From Doris montereyensis (Eukaryota > Mollusca > Gastropoda > Nudibranchia > Dorididae): DNA of 64,000 nt. Below, piece by piece: positions 1 to 11,359 of this stretch. The stretch spans positions 1 through 64,000 of the forward strand of contig JAXRKP010001364.1 in the NCBI GenBank assembly GCA_037039925.1, in the 5' to 3' direction. Position numbers and translations under genes: made by a program. Below the pieces are notes generated by a model that did not search any database, was not told the DNA's origin, and was given only the letters and a program-made list of their open reading frames with translations. Each line of letters starts with the position of its first letter. The first letter of the stretch is position 1.

Positions 1-637
1 GATTTTCTCTTCACGAAATGTTTCACTTTGTTCACTTCGGTTCAGTGTCTTCTACTAACTGCTTAGACGGCAGCCCCGCCCGAGCAGGCAGGCATAATCG
101 TTGCTAAATTTTGTTCAAAATTGTCAATGACCTTTAATCGTTTCAGGTTGTAATGTAACTCGGAGGACTAATGATCTCTAATCTTATTTGCTCTAAAGTC
201 TAATCTGGATTTGGCAGCATCACCTCAGTTCTTTTCTGTTGTGAAATCTTCTACAACTTCGCCATTGTTGTAGTTGTTCGTAGTCTTTCTTGACTACTCT
301 GATCTAAATCTAGATCTAGATCTGGATCCAGTCCTAATCATACCTTTGCCCTTAACACACCCTCAAAGTCACCCCCCTCCCCCCTAGATCGATTTTCTAA
401 TTTCTGAGGTTTCCTTTGGGTTCCCCGGTTTCCGCACCATTGAAAAAAAATACACATTCATATCCGACTCTAGGGCCAAATAAAACACCTATAACATCAG
501 AAGTCAACTAATCTCTCTGAGTTCGACCCCTACCGTTTCTTTATTTTCCTTCATCTCTCCTCGGCTTCACGCCATCAGGACCAATTCCAAGAAACTACAT
601 TCCATATAAGGCTACATCAAGGGACATACTCCAAAAA
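1..637. other. Stretch without a recognised gene
   Basis: I see no coding pattern or RNA gene here. Around 300-330 there is a short patch built on the hexamer TAGATC, a motif that recurs in many non-coding parts of the window (about 1705-1870, 7170-7260, 14210-14225, 14660-14680, 28435-28480, 33645-33660). Confidence 0.5.
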
Positions 638-860
638 TTAAAACGAACCAAATCCTTGAACAAAAGGCTCATCTACCCGTAATGAGTAGTTATTCATTTT
701 CAACGTGTTAACAAGTGGTTTCTTACCTCTGGATGAAACAGTACCAGGATGCTGTAGCTTGAAAACTGCAAAATCACTTTTTGCCGCTTTTAGTGTGCTT
801 TCATTCTGAGTCCAGTGCCTCTCTTTGTTCTGGTGCTTCGTTGACGTCAAGATTACTGTG

Positions 861-1310
861 TCACAACTGGGCACCTTTCTCTGTGTGAATGGTGCCTACG
901 TCCTCAGACAAGAACGTAAGGCTAATGGCATGACGAATACAGACAGAGAAAAGAACGAACAAGTAAGAAGAGGCTTTGTTTCCAGACACAGTTGAGCATC
1001 TGCTGGTCACATAGACTACAAACCTTTCCTTTGCAGGATGTGTTGTTGTAGACTGCTTTTGGCTTTGAGCTGGTAGGCGGTTCGCACTGTGCTCCCTTGC
1101 TGGTTGATGACAAACCAGTTTGCTTACACTGGCAGTGACTGGATTTTGTGGAGTTGGTTCAGGCACCACAGCTATAGAGAACAGAGATAAAGCAGGTACA
1201 TAAAATGATAGGGAGTGCCGAATTTTCGCCTGGTGTAGACAAAGCTGATTTTCGGCAGCATGTCTAGGCTTGAAATTGAGACAAACATGATCACAAAAAA
1301 AATCAAACAA
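861..1310 (-). CDS. Unrecognised ORF, possible exon
   Basis: An open frame of 149 codons on the minus strand that I do not recognise. An AG acceptor-like site lies near 1170, just before a Pro/Ser/Thr/Gln-rich segment. The overlapping reading frame at 922-1113 has a Cys-x2-Cys pair and a distant Cys-His pair, loosely like the zinc-ribbon tail of piggyBac transposases, but I cannot identify an upstream transposase core. It may be a decayed transposon tail or chance. No neighbouring gene supports a function. Confidence 0.2.
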   Translation of the reverse strand: MFDFFCDHVCLNFKPRHAAENQLCLHQAKIRHSLSFYVPALSLFSIAVVPEPTPQNPVTASVSKLVCHQPAREHSANRLPAQSQKQSTTTHPAKERFVVYVTSRCSTVSGNKASSYLFVLFSVCIRHAISLTFLSEDVGTIHTEKGAQL

Positions 1311-1320
1311 AAAATGAACA

Positions 1321-1422
1321 GAGAGAGGGGGGGGGGGGGTGGAAGAGGAGAGATAAGGAGGAGAGAGAAGAGAGAGATTGGGAGAGAGAGAGAGAGAGAG
1401 AGAGCATGATGAGAGAGAGAGA

Positions 1423-1456
<34 letters not shown>
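1321..1456. repeat. G-run and (GA)n microsatellite
   Basis: A poly-G run followed by an interrupted GA repeat. The ORFs that cross it are low-complexity and not genes. Confidence 0.9.
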
Positions 1457-1458
<2 letters not shown>

Positions 1459-1689
1459 TTGAAACAGCGATAATTAAAAAGTTAAAACAGTAAAATATGA
1501 ATCCCTCTATCCTCTTCGTCGTTCGATCTCTCTGCAGCGGTGTCAGGTCAGGATCGAGAGATGTAGTGAAATTTGAGTTATAAATTTAAACTTTTCATTA
1601 TATGAGGTTATAGAAAGTTTGGTAGCATGGAGAAATTATCTGCCACTATACTCTTTAGGAGTTTCTTAATGAAAGAACATTCGTAATTT

Positions 1690-1870
1690 GGGCGGTAGAT
1701 TTGAAAATATAGATCTAGATCTAGATTTAAAGCTGTCTTCGTATAGATCTAGTCACTAGTATCAATTGTGTCATAGATATTACTAGATACTAGATCTGTC
1801 TGTATTACTTCGATTTATAAAATACTAGATCTAGAATGAATTGTATTAGCTAGATCTACAGTAATACTAG
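1690..1870. repeat. TAGATC-rich patch
   Basis: Dense, imperfect copies of TAGATC and CTAGAT in AT-rich DNA, the strongest such patch in the window. No coding potential is seen. Confidence 0.5.
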
Positions 1871-4834
1871 ATCATTTTACGCAAGCTTACCTTCACGAAG
1901 TGTCGTCAGCAACATAAGTCTCACAATGCACACTATTGACAGGCCTGTCCATTTTAAATTGTTCGACAATCAAGCAGGAAGGCATGACAAGTACATCGGT
2001 AATGTCGGAATGTCGAATAAGCGATTACGATACCGGATTATGTCGAGTTTTTGTATCTCTATTATAAGCGATTTTGCCAAATTTTTGGTGGTGAAGAAAT
2101 TGAAGGAAGCGGTAAAAACCGGTCCGCAAAATGCCAGCTAATAAAAAAGTAAAAATTTCAACAAATTTCAAATATGGGCGGACCGTCAATGCGGATGAAG
2201 GCAAAATATGGCGGCCGCATGGGCGTGCATATTTCTGGGAGGGATGCCAGATAAAACACTAGTAGTAACTGACAAACGGATCACCTTTGGCAAACAATTT
2301 ACAATGACATAAGATGAAAATTGAAAAAAAATGATTTGTATGATAATTCACAGTTAATATTGTTATTTAACAAAACATACGAGGCAATTTGAATTTAGTA
2401 CAGGCTGCATCGACATAAAAAAATCCCATTGGATGGAGATGAGAGAGAGAGAGAACTGCGGGTGGGGGGGGGGGGGGGGAGGGGTGTACTTATATGCAAT
2501 AGTCAGACAGACAGAGATGATAGAGTGCAGTGAGTGTGTTGGTTTTTTAACTTTGCTGAGCAATGTAGCGTTTTATTTTCTTTAAATTGAGACTATAATT
2601 TTGGTGCTCTCTCGGTTAAACAAACTTGTACGTAACATTTTGTGGGAAAAACAAGGAATCAAAGATCGGGTTTTTCTCAAAATTGAGAAAGAAAACAGTA
2701 CATTAATAATATAATATTAATAAGTGCATGTGATTCCACCTGGCTTGGGATAGTGGTAAGCGTATGAAGAGCTTCACGAGGCTGAACAAATTAGTTCAAC
2801 GAGATTAATTGGCACAATCGAGAAATGACTTTGGCTTGGCATTATCGGTTCTTGACCTGTATGAGTGCTTAGGTGTGTGTCGCCCTTTTCTCTTTAGTCA
2901 TGGACGACACCCAAACTATGCTAATGCTATTATACCTCAGTGCAGTACATCATGCTCTACTGAACCTGAAGGATTCTCATCCGGTGCAGAAGAACTTTTT
3001 TGAAGTCAAAAGTTCAGTGAGCAGGTCGCCGGTGTCAGGGCAAGAAATGCTGTAGACTTGACAATTGAGTAAACAATCAACCGCCAAGCAAAATGTAAGG
3101 TAGCATTGTGGGATTCCAGTCAAAAGGCGTAGCTGCATACCACAAAATGGTGTATCACCAGACACAAAGGGCAAGTCTTGTTACTGCTCTGTTGGAAGAC
3201 TCTGGATTAGACTCCAGATCAAGCACAAAGACTGTCAGCAATCACAAATAAGACAATCAGAGAAATGTGTAGTGTCAAGCAATCATTTGAATCATTCATC
3301 AACCCATTTGACACTGTCGGAAATGACAAACACTGATTTCACTGTCTTCAGGAACGGAAGCTGGAAAGTACGCGGCAGATCTCTTGTCAATTGAGAAAGA
3401 TAGTAAACAGCTGTATGAAAGCTTTGTTCGGACAACGCTGATTGAAAAGAAACTGATAGGTTTTCATGCACCTGCTCAAGAGAAACAAGACAACTAACGT
3501 TTGCTTCACACAGCAAAAGACAGCCAAGTTGAAGACATCCAAGAAATAGGAAGTCGAAAATAACAGCACAGAAGAAATATGTTTGGGCAGCTTCTTATGT
3601 TATCTACTGAAAAATCGATCTGGGACCTCCAAAAGGTGTTGAGGAATATCCTCTAGGACCAGTGCCTTGGGCACTTCGCCACCTCCGATGGATTTCCTAA
3701 TCAAAACAAACAAAGCAGTAAGCAGTTCTGATGCATAAACTAGAAGATAAATCAGCTCTTCATAGCCCAGGCTGCAAGACCAAGAACACATCCACATTAT
3801 AGTTATAGATGGGAATGCGTTCTATCCATGCTTCTACATGTGTCTGATCTACCGGACACTTTTGGGCGAGTTAGCCAGTACAATATTTTGCGCTCGCCCC
3901 AAAGTTGACAAGGTTCCACTTCGTTACAGATAAGCGACAGAGAAAGATTCGCAGTAGAATCTTTGGTGAACAGGATTCGAAGTGGGGGGGAATCTCAGAC
4001 ATTCACAGTGCAAGGCTCTTCTACTTCTACAAAGGTTCCCAAAGATTTTTAAAATGTTTCTGCTGAATGATGAAAACAAAAATGCAGCTGACACAGTTTT
4101 TACGCAACTGAATGGCAACACGATTAGCTATCGCCATAGATGTTGCTGAACAGAGAAGTGGTATTTTGGCTTGTGACCACCAGTGCTTTGTACTCAGTAG
4201 CAGTTGATGGAAAGAGACGCACAGACTCAGGGACCTGTGCAAGACTTAGCATCCAGCCACGAGGATGCAGACACACTACTGATCTTTACATGATGCCGTC
4301 TACGCTGACTCTGACCAGAACAGTGCTGACTCCAAACACAGAACATGATCATTCGTTCACCAGACACTGATTGTGTTTTCTATGTGACGGTTGCATTGTT
4401 GTCGAACATTTCACACACCCCTTGTAATTTTGACACAGGGGGTAGGGAACAAAAGAAGACTCACCATACACATTCCAAAAATGGCAATACTTTCATCCGT
4501 TGCTGTTTATCAGGACATTGTAAAAATAATGTTGGAGTGCTATCACTAGGATAGGAGTAGGAGGGCTTGTTGGCTCTAAAATCTGGATGGAAGCTGTTGT
4601 GGGGAGCTTTGGGAGCTTTCTGCTTCAATATCTCCATCATTACCACAGTTGACAGGGCTACACAGAGAACCAGAGCACTTCCTGGGTGCAGCAAATTATT
4701 TTTACAATGTCCTTGATAAACAGCAACGGATGAAAGTATTGCCATTTTGGATGTCCAGGGTGGACAATCTGCACCGTCCCTGAACGACTCACGGGTCTCT
4801 TTGAGTCTCTGTCTGCATCTGCAAGAAAGAAAAA
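1871..4834. other. Region with only short unrecognised ORFs
   Basis: Many ORFs of 60-95 codons lie on both strands, none with a domain I recognise. A poly-G run sits near 2463-2480. Minus-strand segments at about 3290-4240 and 4461-4745 have somewhat protein-like composition and could be remnants of an old coding sequence, but no motif supports a name. Confidence 0.4.
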
Positions 4835-4914
4835 CAGATGTATTGTATGGTTTTATTTTGTGTTATTCAACATGAGCTGCTCTATCACTATTGTAGTATT
4901 TGTAGTAGTAGTAG

Positions 4915-5085
4915 TACATTATATTTGTGTGTGAGTGCGTGTGTGTATTTTTATGTGTTTGTTGTTGTGTATGTGTGCCTGTGTGTATTTGTTTGTGTGT
5001 GCGTGCGTGTGTGTGACTTAGTGAGTGGCCAATGTGTGTGTGTGTGTCTGTCTGTCTGTCTGTGTGTGTGCGCACGCTTTTTTTT
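4915..5085. repeat. (GT)n / (GTCT)n microsatellite
   Basis: An interrupted GT repeat passing into TGTC units. The overlapping ORFs rich in Cys/Val or Thr/His are products of this repeat. Confidence 0.9.
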
Positions 5086-5113
5086 CACGCAATAGTGTAT
5101 TTTTCTTTTCCAG

Positions 5114-5395
5114 ATTCCTCAGCACAGGCGCGTCATTCAGGTCACTGGCATTCAGTGGCATTCACATTTCGGATGGGAATGGCTACGGTGGCAGTTGACA
5201 TCCTTTGGGAAGAATTACACTTACAGCCTGTGTACATGGCTGTCCCATCAGTTGAATCCTTCAGATCAATCGCTCAAGAAATGTGGGATATCTGAAACTT
5301 TCCACATTGCATTGGTGCGCTTGATGGAAAACATGTCAGAATTCGATGCACGTCAGTCACCCAGTGCACAGAGAGCAAGCTTTGTAATGTAAAGC
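5114..5395 (+). pseudogene. PIF/Harbinger (HARBI1-like) transposase fragment
   Basis: This is the N-terminal to first-catalytic-Asp part of a Harbinger DDE transposase. The translation runs from FLSTGASFRSLAF, through a one-base shift inside a small repeat of 'ggcattca', to FRMGMATVAVDILW, then LQPVYMAVPSVESFRSIAQE, an in-frame TGA, and NFPHCIGALDGKHVRI. In the family GA(L/V)DGKH carries the first catalytic Asp. An acceptor-like polypyrimidine-CAG precedes it at 5113, so it may be an internal exon. The rest of the transposase is missing: the fragment ends against the 3' part of a hAT gene on the other strand at about 5400. It is a broken remnant, not a functional gene. Confidence 0.8.
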
Positions 5396-5399
5396 ACGC

Positions 5400-6840
5400 A
5401 CTACTTCTAAGGACACCAAACCAGAAACTTTCTGCATCAGAGGGTATACCGTGATCTTTGAAGACAGGCTCATCTCTCCAGTTGAGGAGTCCTATTTTCG
5501 ATACTGTCCTTCCACATCATCGTTGATCAAGTGCTGGAAAGGAAGGTCCCCCACTTTACCCTTTTCCATCTGGTTCAAGACGGTCTTGGGGCTTAGAAGA
5601 TTGAACCTTGAGAAAATGTCCTCAACAGGTGGCATCCTCTTCTTCATCTGCAGGAAAGCTTCTTCTAGCAGTGCTTTGCATCGTACATACATTGTCATCT
5701 TGTCCTCGTGTGTCAACCTGTTGTTGCTCTCTTGGATAAACTTGATTCCAAAGTCTATTTCTTCAAGCTCTTTCACTTCTCTGTTCGCTTTGTACAAACG
5801 AGATTTCAGACTTCCGTGTAGAAGAAGCAGATCTTTAATCAACGCTTGTGGATCCTATTTTGTCTTTTGGAAAAGCGCATTCAACTTCTCGAATTCTTGT
5901 ACCAACGCTGTATGAAAACGAAGTAGAGATAGTTTCTGTGATCATGCAGCATATCCTTGATTATCCTCGCTTTATATCTCACACATCAGGTCTGCGTTGG
6001 GCTTGTTCACAGCATGAAATAGGCCTTCAATTCCTCCCAGTTGATCAATATATTGAACAGGACCTTTCCCCTGACAAGCCAACGGGTTGAAGACGTTTTT
6101 CTCAAATGGCAAATAGCCAACTGGCCTTGACATCTCACAGTCCATATCAGTATTCATTACTTTGAATAAACTCTCAAATGTATCCCGCCGAAGGGAACTA
6201 TTGCTGAACCAGTTTGGGATTTCTGAAAGAAGATAACCGACGTGAGCTGGCAGTTTCCCAAAGGCGTGCTGGATGCATAAAGCCAGCGAATGGCACACAC
6301 ACTTCATTTGCACACATTGGGGGGGGGACGCCTCACGAATCCTTAAGAATACAGAATTGTGCTCACCTACCATTGCTGCTGCTCCATCGGATCCAAACCC
6401 AATGCAGTCACTGATAGACAAGTCACATTGAGTTAGCTCATGTACAATGTCGTTGAAAATGGGCGTAGCTGTTGTGTCTGATACTGACAAAAGTGACAAA
6501 AATGCTGTTGCTATTTCGTTCTTTGTCAAACTGACATATCGTACACAGATCACTAGAAGTTAGAAGCTTTATGTTCTACATCGGTGGATTCATCAATCAA
6601 CAGACATTACTTGTCGTCCTTCATGTCTTGTACATGTACTACATCTTTCTTCAGAACAGGGCAACAACGTTTTTGAAGCAGCTTCCCACATTTTGTCCTA
6701 TGTACTTTGACCCCACCTAAAACACTCCCCTCTCCATGCTTTTTGATAAATGCAGTAAAATGGTCAGCAGACCGGATAGCACCGTGTGAAGCAATGGTAA
6801 CTGCTAACTCTATCTCCGCTGCTTTTGTTCCTGCTGACAT
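5400..6840 (-). pseudogene. hAT-type transposase, copy 1 (C-terminus missing)
   Basis: A cut-and-paste transposase gene read leftwards in pieces. The first (6840-6607) starts with KAAEIELAVTIASH and ends with VHRTKCGKLL, the usual lead-in to the RNase H-like domain. The second (6553-5972) carries IGFGSDGAAAMVGEHNSVF, the second catalytic Asp region, and CVCHSLALCIQHAF. The third (5842-5492) ends in GDLPFQHLINDD, and weak coding continues to about 5405. The dimerisation tail is absent. Copy 2 (24.5-25.4 kb) has matching segments and retains the tail. Frame changes lie near 6600 and 5900. A degenerate terminal inverted repeat lies upstream at 7480-7599. Family assignment is from motifs; the exact hAT subfamily is not known. 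Confidence 0.75.
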
Positions 6841-7480
6841 TTTTGACTCTCTTGGTGTTTTCTGAATAACCTATGTCAGAACATTCGTCTGACTTTTTGG
6901 TACCTTATGTTTGTGTGTTAAACAGTTTTCATGTGTCTTCAGACTGTCTAGTTTGGGTCGTCAAGTTTGGGAACACAGTTCACAAAACCCAAACGCATCC
7001 TCTTGTTGTCTACTCTTCTGATCCATGGGAATTGTTTCCCCATGAACTGTTGTATTTTAGACCAGAGTCGTATGAGCCTTTCCACTTAGGCATTGTGGTA
7101 GATCGAGAATGAAACAGACAGTTGCAGGACACAGATTAAATAAATTTGATACAATATTTGACTTAGCCTAATTTAGATCTAGATCGAACGAAACAGCATT
7201 TCATTAGGCTTTTTCTAGCAGTGAAGAGTCAGTAGGCCTACATTCTAGATCTAGGGCCTAAGCTAGAATGAAAACAAAACAATCTAGGCAACATGGCAAT
7301 ATGGGTTGAATTTGAATGATTGGCGCTATGCGTAAAAAAATTATTTGAAGTTGCCAGGTACACCGGCTACATACTTGCCAAACTGCCAAATGGCAAACTA
7401 TCATGGTCTATTGGAGTCTTTATATCTACAAACAGTGAATTTGGTTTTTTTAAAATGTATATTTGAAGAAATTGAACCAC
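6841..7480. other. 5' region of hAT copy 1, no other gene seen
   Basis: Sequence between the hAT start and its right-hand terminal repeat. It includes a TAGATC patch at about 7170-7260. No other coding sequence is recognised. Confidence 0.4.
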
Positions 7481-7599
7481 AGTTGACCAAAAGGCCAAAA
7501 AAAAAAGGCCAGACGGCCAACTGCATTTCTTCATGGCCAAACAGTTTTCCAAAAGGCCAAAATTTTGAATTTGGCCGTGAAAGGCCAAATTGGCAACCT
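7480..7599 (-). repeat. hAT-type terminal/subterminal repeat
   Basis: Read on the minus strand from 7599 this begins AGGTTGCCAATTTGGCC and then repeats TTTGGCC several times. The same organisation is found at 44379 (CAGGGTTGCCATTTGGCC), and related ends lie at 24160 and 48103. It is probably the 5' end of hAT copy 1. Confidence 0.5.
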
Positions 7600-7730
7600 C
7601 TTATCTGCCACCCGGCAAATTAGCAGCGCCTCAGACACGCGGTATACACTTACATAGTAGAGTGTGTCACATTACTCGCGTGGTCTCGCGGGAGATTTCC
7701 AAACCCGCCGCCACTATAAACTCACACTTA

Positions 7731-7832
7731 GGCGGCCCATACACGATCAATTATATTGCGCAAGTCTGGTTGCACAATATTGCGCAATATCAAAAGCGGC
7801 CCATACACGATCAATTATATTGTGCAATATGA
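7731..7832 (+). repeat. Left Harbinger TIR, duplicated
   Basis: Two direct copies of the TIR (7731-7763 and about 7795-7830) are separated by a palindromic segment built on TTGCGCAATAT. The inner copy and its AAAAGC lead-in match the right-hand TIR more closely. Confidence 0.75.
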
Positions 7833-7879
7833 TTGTGCAAACCGTAATCATTTGCCAAACGGAACTCCAGTGAGGCAAG

Positions 7880-8300
7880 ATGAGTGATAAAGACGCAGTA
7901 ATCGCTGTAGCCATTGTTATTGCTACAGAAAAACAAAACAAGACGTAAACGTTCAAAATGGTCTAAAAATGGTTCCTGCAGCGTTCAAAGTTTGGACACA
8001 CAAAACTGCTGAGGGAACTAAGACAGAACGAGCCACAGGATTTTAAAACTTTCTTCGAATGGATATCAGCTCCTACAACGAGCTTTGCAAATTGTCAGCG
8101 CTATAATAACAGGAAACTACCAATATGCGTGATCCAATATCTCATATGGAACGTTTATCAATTACTCACTGCGTTACTTGGCCACGGGAAATACATTCGA
8201 GGACCTTAAGTTCGTCAGTGCTATTGCGCCACAAACCATTGGCACTATTGTGATTGAAACATGTGAAGCCATAATCAGTTGCCTACATGATTACATAAAG
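7880..8300 (+). pseudogene. HARBI1-like transposase, exon 1
   Basis: An ATG at 7880 opens MSDKDAVIAVAIVIATEKQN, and after a shift a Lys/Arg-rich segment leads into LLRELRQNEPQDFKTF. Frames then alternate: LRMDISSYNELCKLSAL, NMRDPISHMERLSIT and finally ATGNTFEDLKFVSAIAPQ through SCLHDYIK. These are the N-terminal helices of Harbinger transposases in the correct order. The exon ends at AAG|GTAAGT (8300), a good splice donor, and joins in phase to the exon at 9692. At least three frame changes or stops make it non-functional as written. It supplies the DDE nuclease of the 7.7-12.3 kb element. Confidence 0.75.
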
Positions 8301-9691
8301 GTAAGTAATTATGCGTCAAATCTATTCATATCTGCTCAAAGCGATTTACATGCGGACAACGAGACATGTTATACATAGGACGCCACATGTAGCCTGTTAG
8401 CTGCTTATACAGTTTCAGGGAACACAAACAACACCATTCTGACCAGGAGTGGGGTCTTCAATTTTAAAGTACGTCTCCGAAAGGACGGGATATGGGTGAA
8501 AATGCCTTAGTCAAGGATAATACTATTAATACACTGGTCGCCTGGGATTGGGCATCTTGGTGAATTTGTACTGTTTAGCATTTAATTGGTAAAATAGTAT
8601 TAAATCAACAAGTGATCAATTGAAACAGTGAACTAAAAATTTTAATTAGAAAGACAACAAGGAACAAAAATGACTAGAAAAAATAATATCACATTGTAAT
8701 CGATCATCACAAAGGCAAATATTTTGTTTTTGTTTTTTTTCCAAAAAAAGTCTAAGTAGTATTATTCTAATCATTAGGGTTAAAGTTTGAAAAGTAATTG
8801 GCCAGAACACTTGGTGTTTGTTCCTGTGGATTATTGTTGAGAAATCCCCTGGTTGGGGTAACGTTGCTACGACACAGTTTGAAGAAGATCGAATTCTAGA
8901 TGAACAATCAGTAAAACTAGAACATGGTGTAACTGGGCACTCTGAACCCACATATCCTCATTAATCTTCACAGAATGCCTGTTTAATGTGCCCATCTGTC
9001 CCTCAAAAATAATATCGTTTATAGCTTTTTTTAGCGAAAAGCTGCTGTTCAGGAGCCATTTTCGAAATCTCAGCTGCCCATGTTTGTGCTTGGCTCAGAT
9101 TTACATCTGGGACTTCAGGACCTGGCGTAGTCTTTCAGTTGCAAGCTTTATCAGTTCATCTCGGTCATTGTTCTTAAACGATTTTTGGTTTTAATTCGCT
9201 TTGCAGGCGTTGGGAGAGACTCCTTGCTCACATTTTCTGTATGTGCCACTGGCAACTCAGGGAGCTGTGATTCCACGGAAGCATTGTTCGTTTGACAGTC
9301 AGTTATGGTTACCGAATCTTCCATATCAATCTGTAGACATATGAATAATATAAATATATAATATTGTTAGAGTGAAAAGAAAAAAAGGTTTAATTTATAT
9401 TGCGCTTTTCAACCTCTCTACCCCTCTCGAAAACACTCTAAAAATATATTTTTCTCCCAGGAGACCATGACAAACCAACACCAACTGAACTCTCAGTTGA
9501 GCATACAGTACAAGCTGTCTATAATTACGGGCGTTAAAGTAATAACATTCTGACAAGATCAACTACTGCCTTTATTGCCGGCTACTCATTTTCATCTGAG
9601 CCGAAAGTGAAGCAATTGGAGTAAACTTTTTTCCTTAAGAATGATTATATACGTGTTTTTGATCCACTCACTGTTTTGAATTTATTTTCAG
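8301..9691 (+). other. Putative transposase intron
   Basis: The 1.4-kb gap between a GTAAGT donor at 8301 and a TTTTCAG acceptor ending at 9691. Joining the flanks gives ...HDYIK-MPQSEDDW..., the expected Harbinger continuity. I see no other gene inside. Confidence 0.65.
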
Positions 9692-10459
9692 ATGCCACAA
9701 TCCGAAGATGACTGGCTAAAAGTTTCTGAGGGATTCAGCAAAAACTGGAATTTCCCACACGGTCTTGGTGCGGTAGATGGCAAACATGTTGAAATAAAGA
9801 AGCCCCCAGGAAGTGGATCGTACTACTATAATTACAAAAAGTTCTTCAGCATCGTGTTAATGGCAGTCGTCGATTCAAATTTTGAATTTATATCTGCTGA
9901 TGTTGGTGTGAACGGAAGAATTTCGGACGGAGGGGTGATTTCCCACACACCTTTTGGTCGCATGCTGGACAAACAACAACTCGCAATTCCTCCTCCAAAA
10001 AAACTTTGTGATGATGACGTGATACCAATGCCTTATGTTTTTTAGGAGACGATGCCTTTCCTTTGACGAACAATTTCATGAAGCCGTATCCCGGAGGTGG
10101 CGCAGGAGTGGATATTCTCGATAATGAGAAATCTATTTTTAATTACCGTTTGAGTAGAGCCCGCAGAGTTGTTGAAAACGCATTTGGCATTCTTGTTTCA
10201 AGGCTCAAACAGTAACGTTAGCTTGTTGTTATCTACACAATTTTTTAGGAGGAAGTCCAACAGATACATCATGCAAGGATCTGTGGACTGGGAAGATGAT
10301 AATGGAGCTGTTCAGAATGGATCATGGCGAGAATCGCAAATTGAAGTACACAGGTTACAAAGAACACAGAGGAGAAACGCCTCAGATACAGCAAAGGAGA
10401 CACGGGACCTATTCAGGCGATACTTCTGTACTGAAGGGTCTGTCAAGTGGCAATTGTAA
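9692..10459 (+). pseudogene. HARBI1-like transposase, exon 2
   Basis: The catalytic half of the Harbinger DDE transposase. GLGAVDGKHVEIKKPPGSG holds the first Asp; FSIVLMAVVDSNFEFISADV and GRISDGG hold the second region. After VIPMPYVF one missing T in the run at about 10040 breaks the frame; one base later it reads GDDAFPL, then [20 protein letters not shown] with the final acidic residue. A short internal deletion at about 10205-10215 removes the next helix, and coding resumes with RRKSNRYIMQGSVDWED to a stop at 10459 after GSVKWQL. The T-run shift could be an assembly error; the internal deletion is not. Related copies lie at 5.1 and 14.8 kb. Confidence 0.85.
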
Positions 10460-10629
10460 TAGCATCGTTACCCGTAAACACCTATCAGTTACTTTGTTCA
10501 TTGATTTCAATTGAGGGGCACAATTCATTAAAAATTCTTTGTTTAGAAAATCTCAGCTTACCAATTTGTTTCTTCTTATGTATATAAATAATATATAAAC
10601 TGATTTCATCCTTAAAAGGAAATTTTCTT

Positions 10630-10800
10630 TTGGGTTTTCACCGTAAACCGAGCTGCGGCCGTAATAACAGCGCTGCCAAGGTAGGCAATATGTGTAAATA
10701 ACCTCGCCCAAGGGTTAACCTCAATGGCCTCCATGGGATTCGAACTTGGGACATCTGCGTGAAATTCCAGTCGCTAATCCGTCGGCCACAGAGTTTAGTG
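10630..10800 (-). mobile_element. tRNA-derived SINE-like sequence
   Basis: Read on the minus strand, TGGCCGACGGATTAGCG resembles an RNA polymerase III A box and is followed about 35 bases later by GTTCGAATCCC, a B-box match. The segment does not fold as a full tRNA with an acceptor stem, so I call it a SINE head. It lies inside the Harbinger element. Confidence 0.5.
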
Positions 10801-10974
10801 TTTATGAAAAAAAAACACAAAAAAAACCCTCTATCTACACAAGTCCAAAACGAAACAGTCAAGATTTCAGACAAAAGTCTTTCATCAGGACACAACAAAA
10901 AACAGAAAAAAGGGACTACAACATTAAATTAACAAATTTAGAAAAGGAGAAGAGGAAAGGGTAGAACATAAAGG

Positions 10975-11050
10975 GGATGGGAGAACGAGGAGGAGGAGGA
11001 AGAGAAGAGGAAGAAGAAGAAGAAGAAAAAAAATAAAAAAAGAAGAAGGT
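10975..11050. repeat. Purine-rich low-complexity tract
   Basis: A GGA/GAA-rich tract between the two SINE-like sequences. The Leu/Phe-rich ORF on the other strand is its product. Confidence 0.8.
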
Positions 11051-11061
11051 GTATGTATGTG

Positions 11062-11345
11062 TTGGGCGTGATCAGTCGATTTGCGCAATCCATCGATCGA
11101 AGTATAAGTATTCAACGGTAGGTCAGGGTTCGATCCCGGCCGCGTCAAACCAATGACGTAAAAATGGGTAATTTAACAGCTGTACGCTTAATGCCCAGCA
11201 TTATGGGAACAGTGCTAAGACTGGTTGGCCCGGTGTCAGTATACTGTGACTGGCTGAGATATGTGAGTTGTGTCGAAGTGTCACCGTCTCTGAAATGACC
11301 TATATAATATCTAGTGTTGAAAGAGACATTAAGCAACAAACAAAC
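11062..11345 (+). mobile_element. tRNA-derived SINE
   Basis: A B-box-like GGTTCGATCCCGG lies at 11128-11140, followed by a body with TGGTTGGCCCGGTGTCAGTA and a 3' end AGACATTAAGCAACAAACAAAC. I recall this body-plus-CAAACAAA tail as a common SINE layout in mollusc genomes; that is recollection, not a search. The copy sits between the Harbinger transposase and the MADF gene and stops next to the MADF coding sequence. Confidence 0.65.
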
Positions 11346-11359
11346 AAGCGCCCAGCATG

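Noticed and set aside
4461..4745. 94-codon minus-strand ORF as a host gene
   Set aside because: No recognisable domain, splice context or neighbouring exons; left as unassigned.
11100..11150. A genuine tRNA gene at the B-box match
   Set aside because: No cloverleaf or acceptor stem, and the sequence continues into a SINE body with a CAAACAAA tail.
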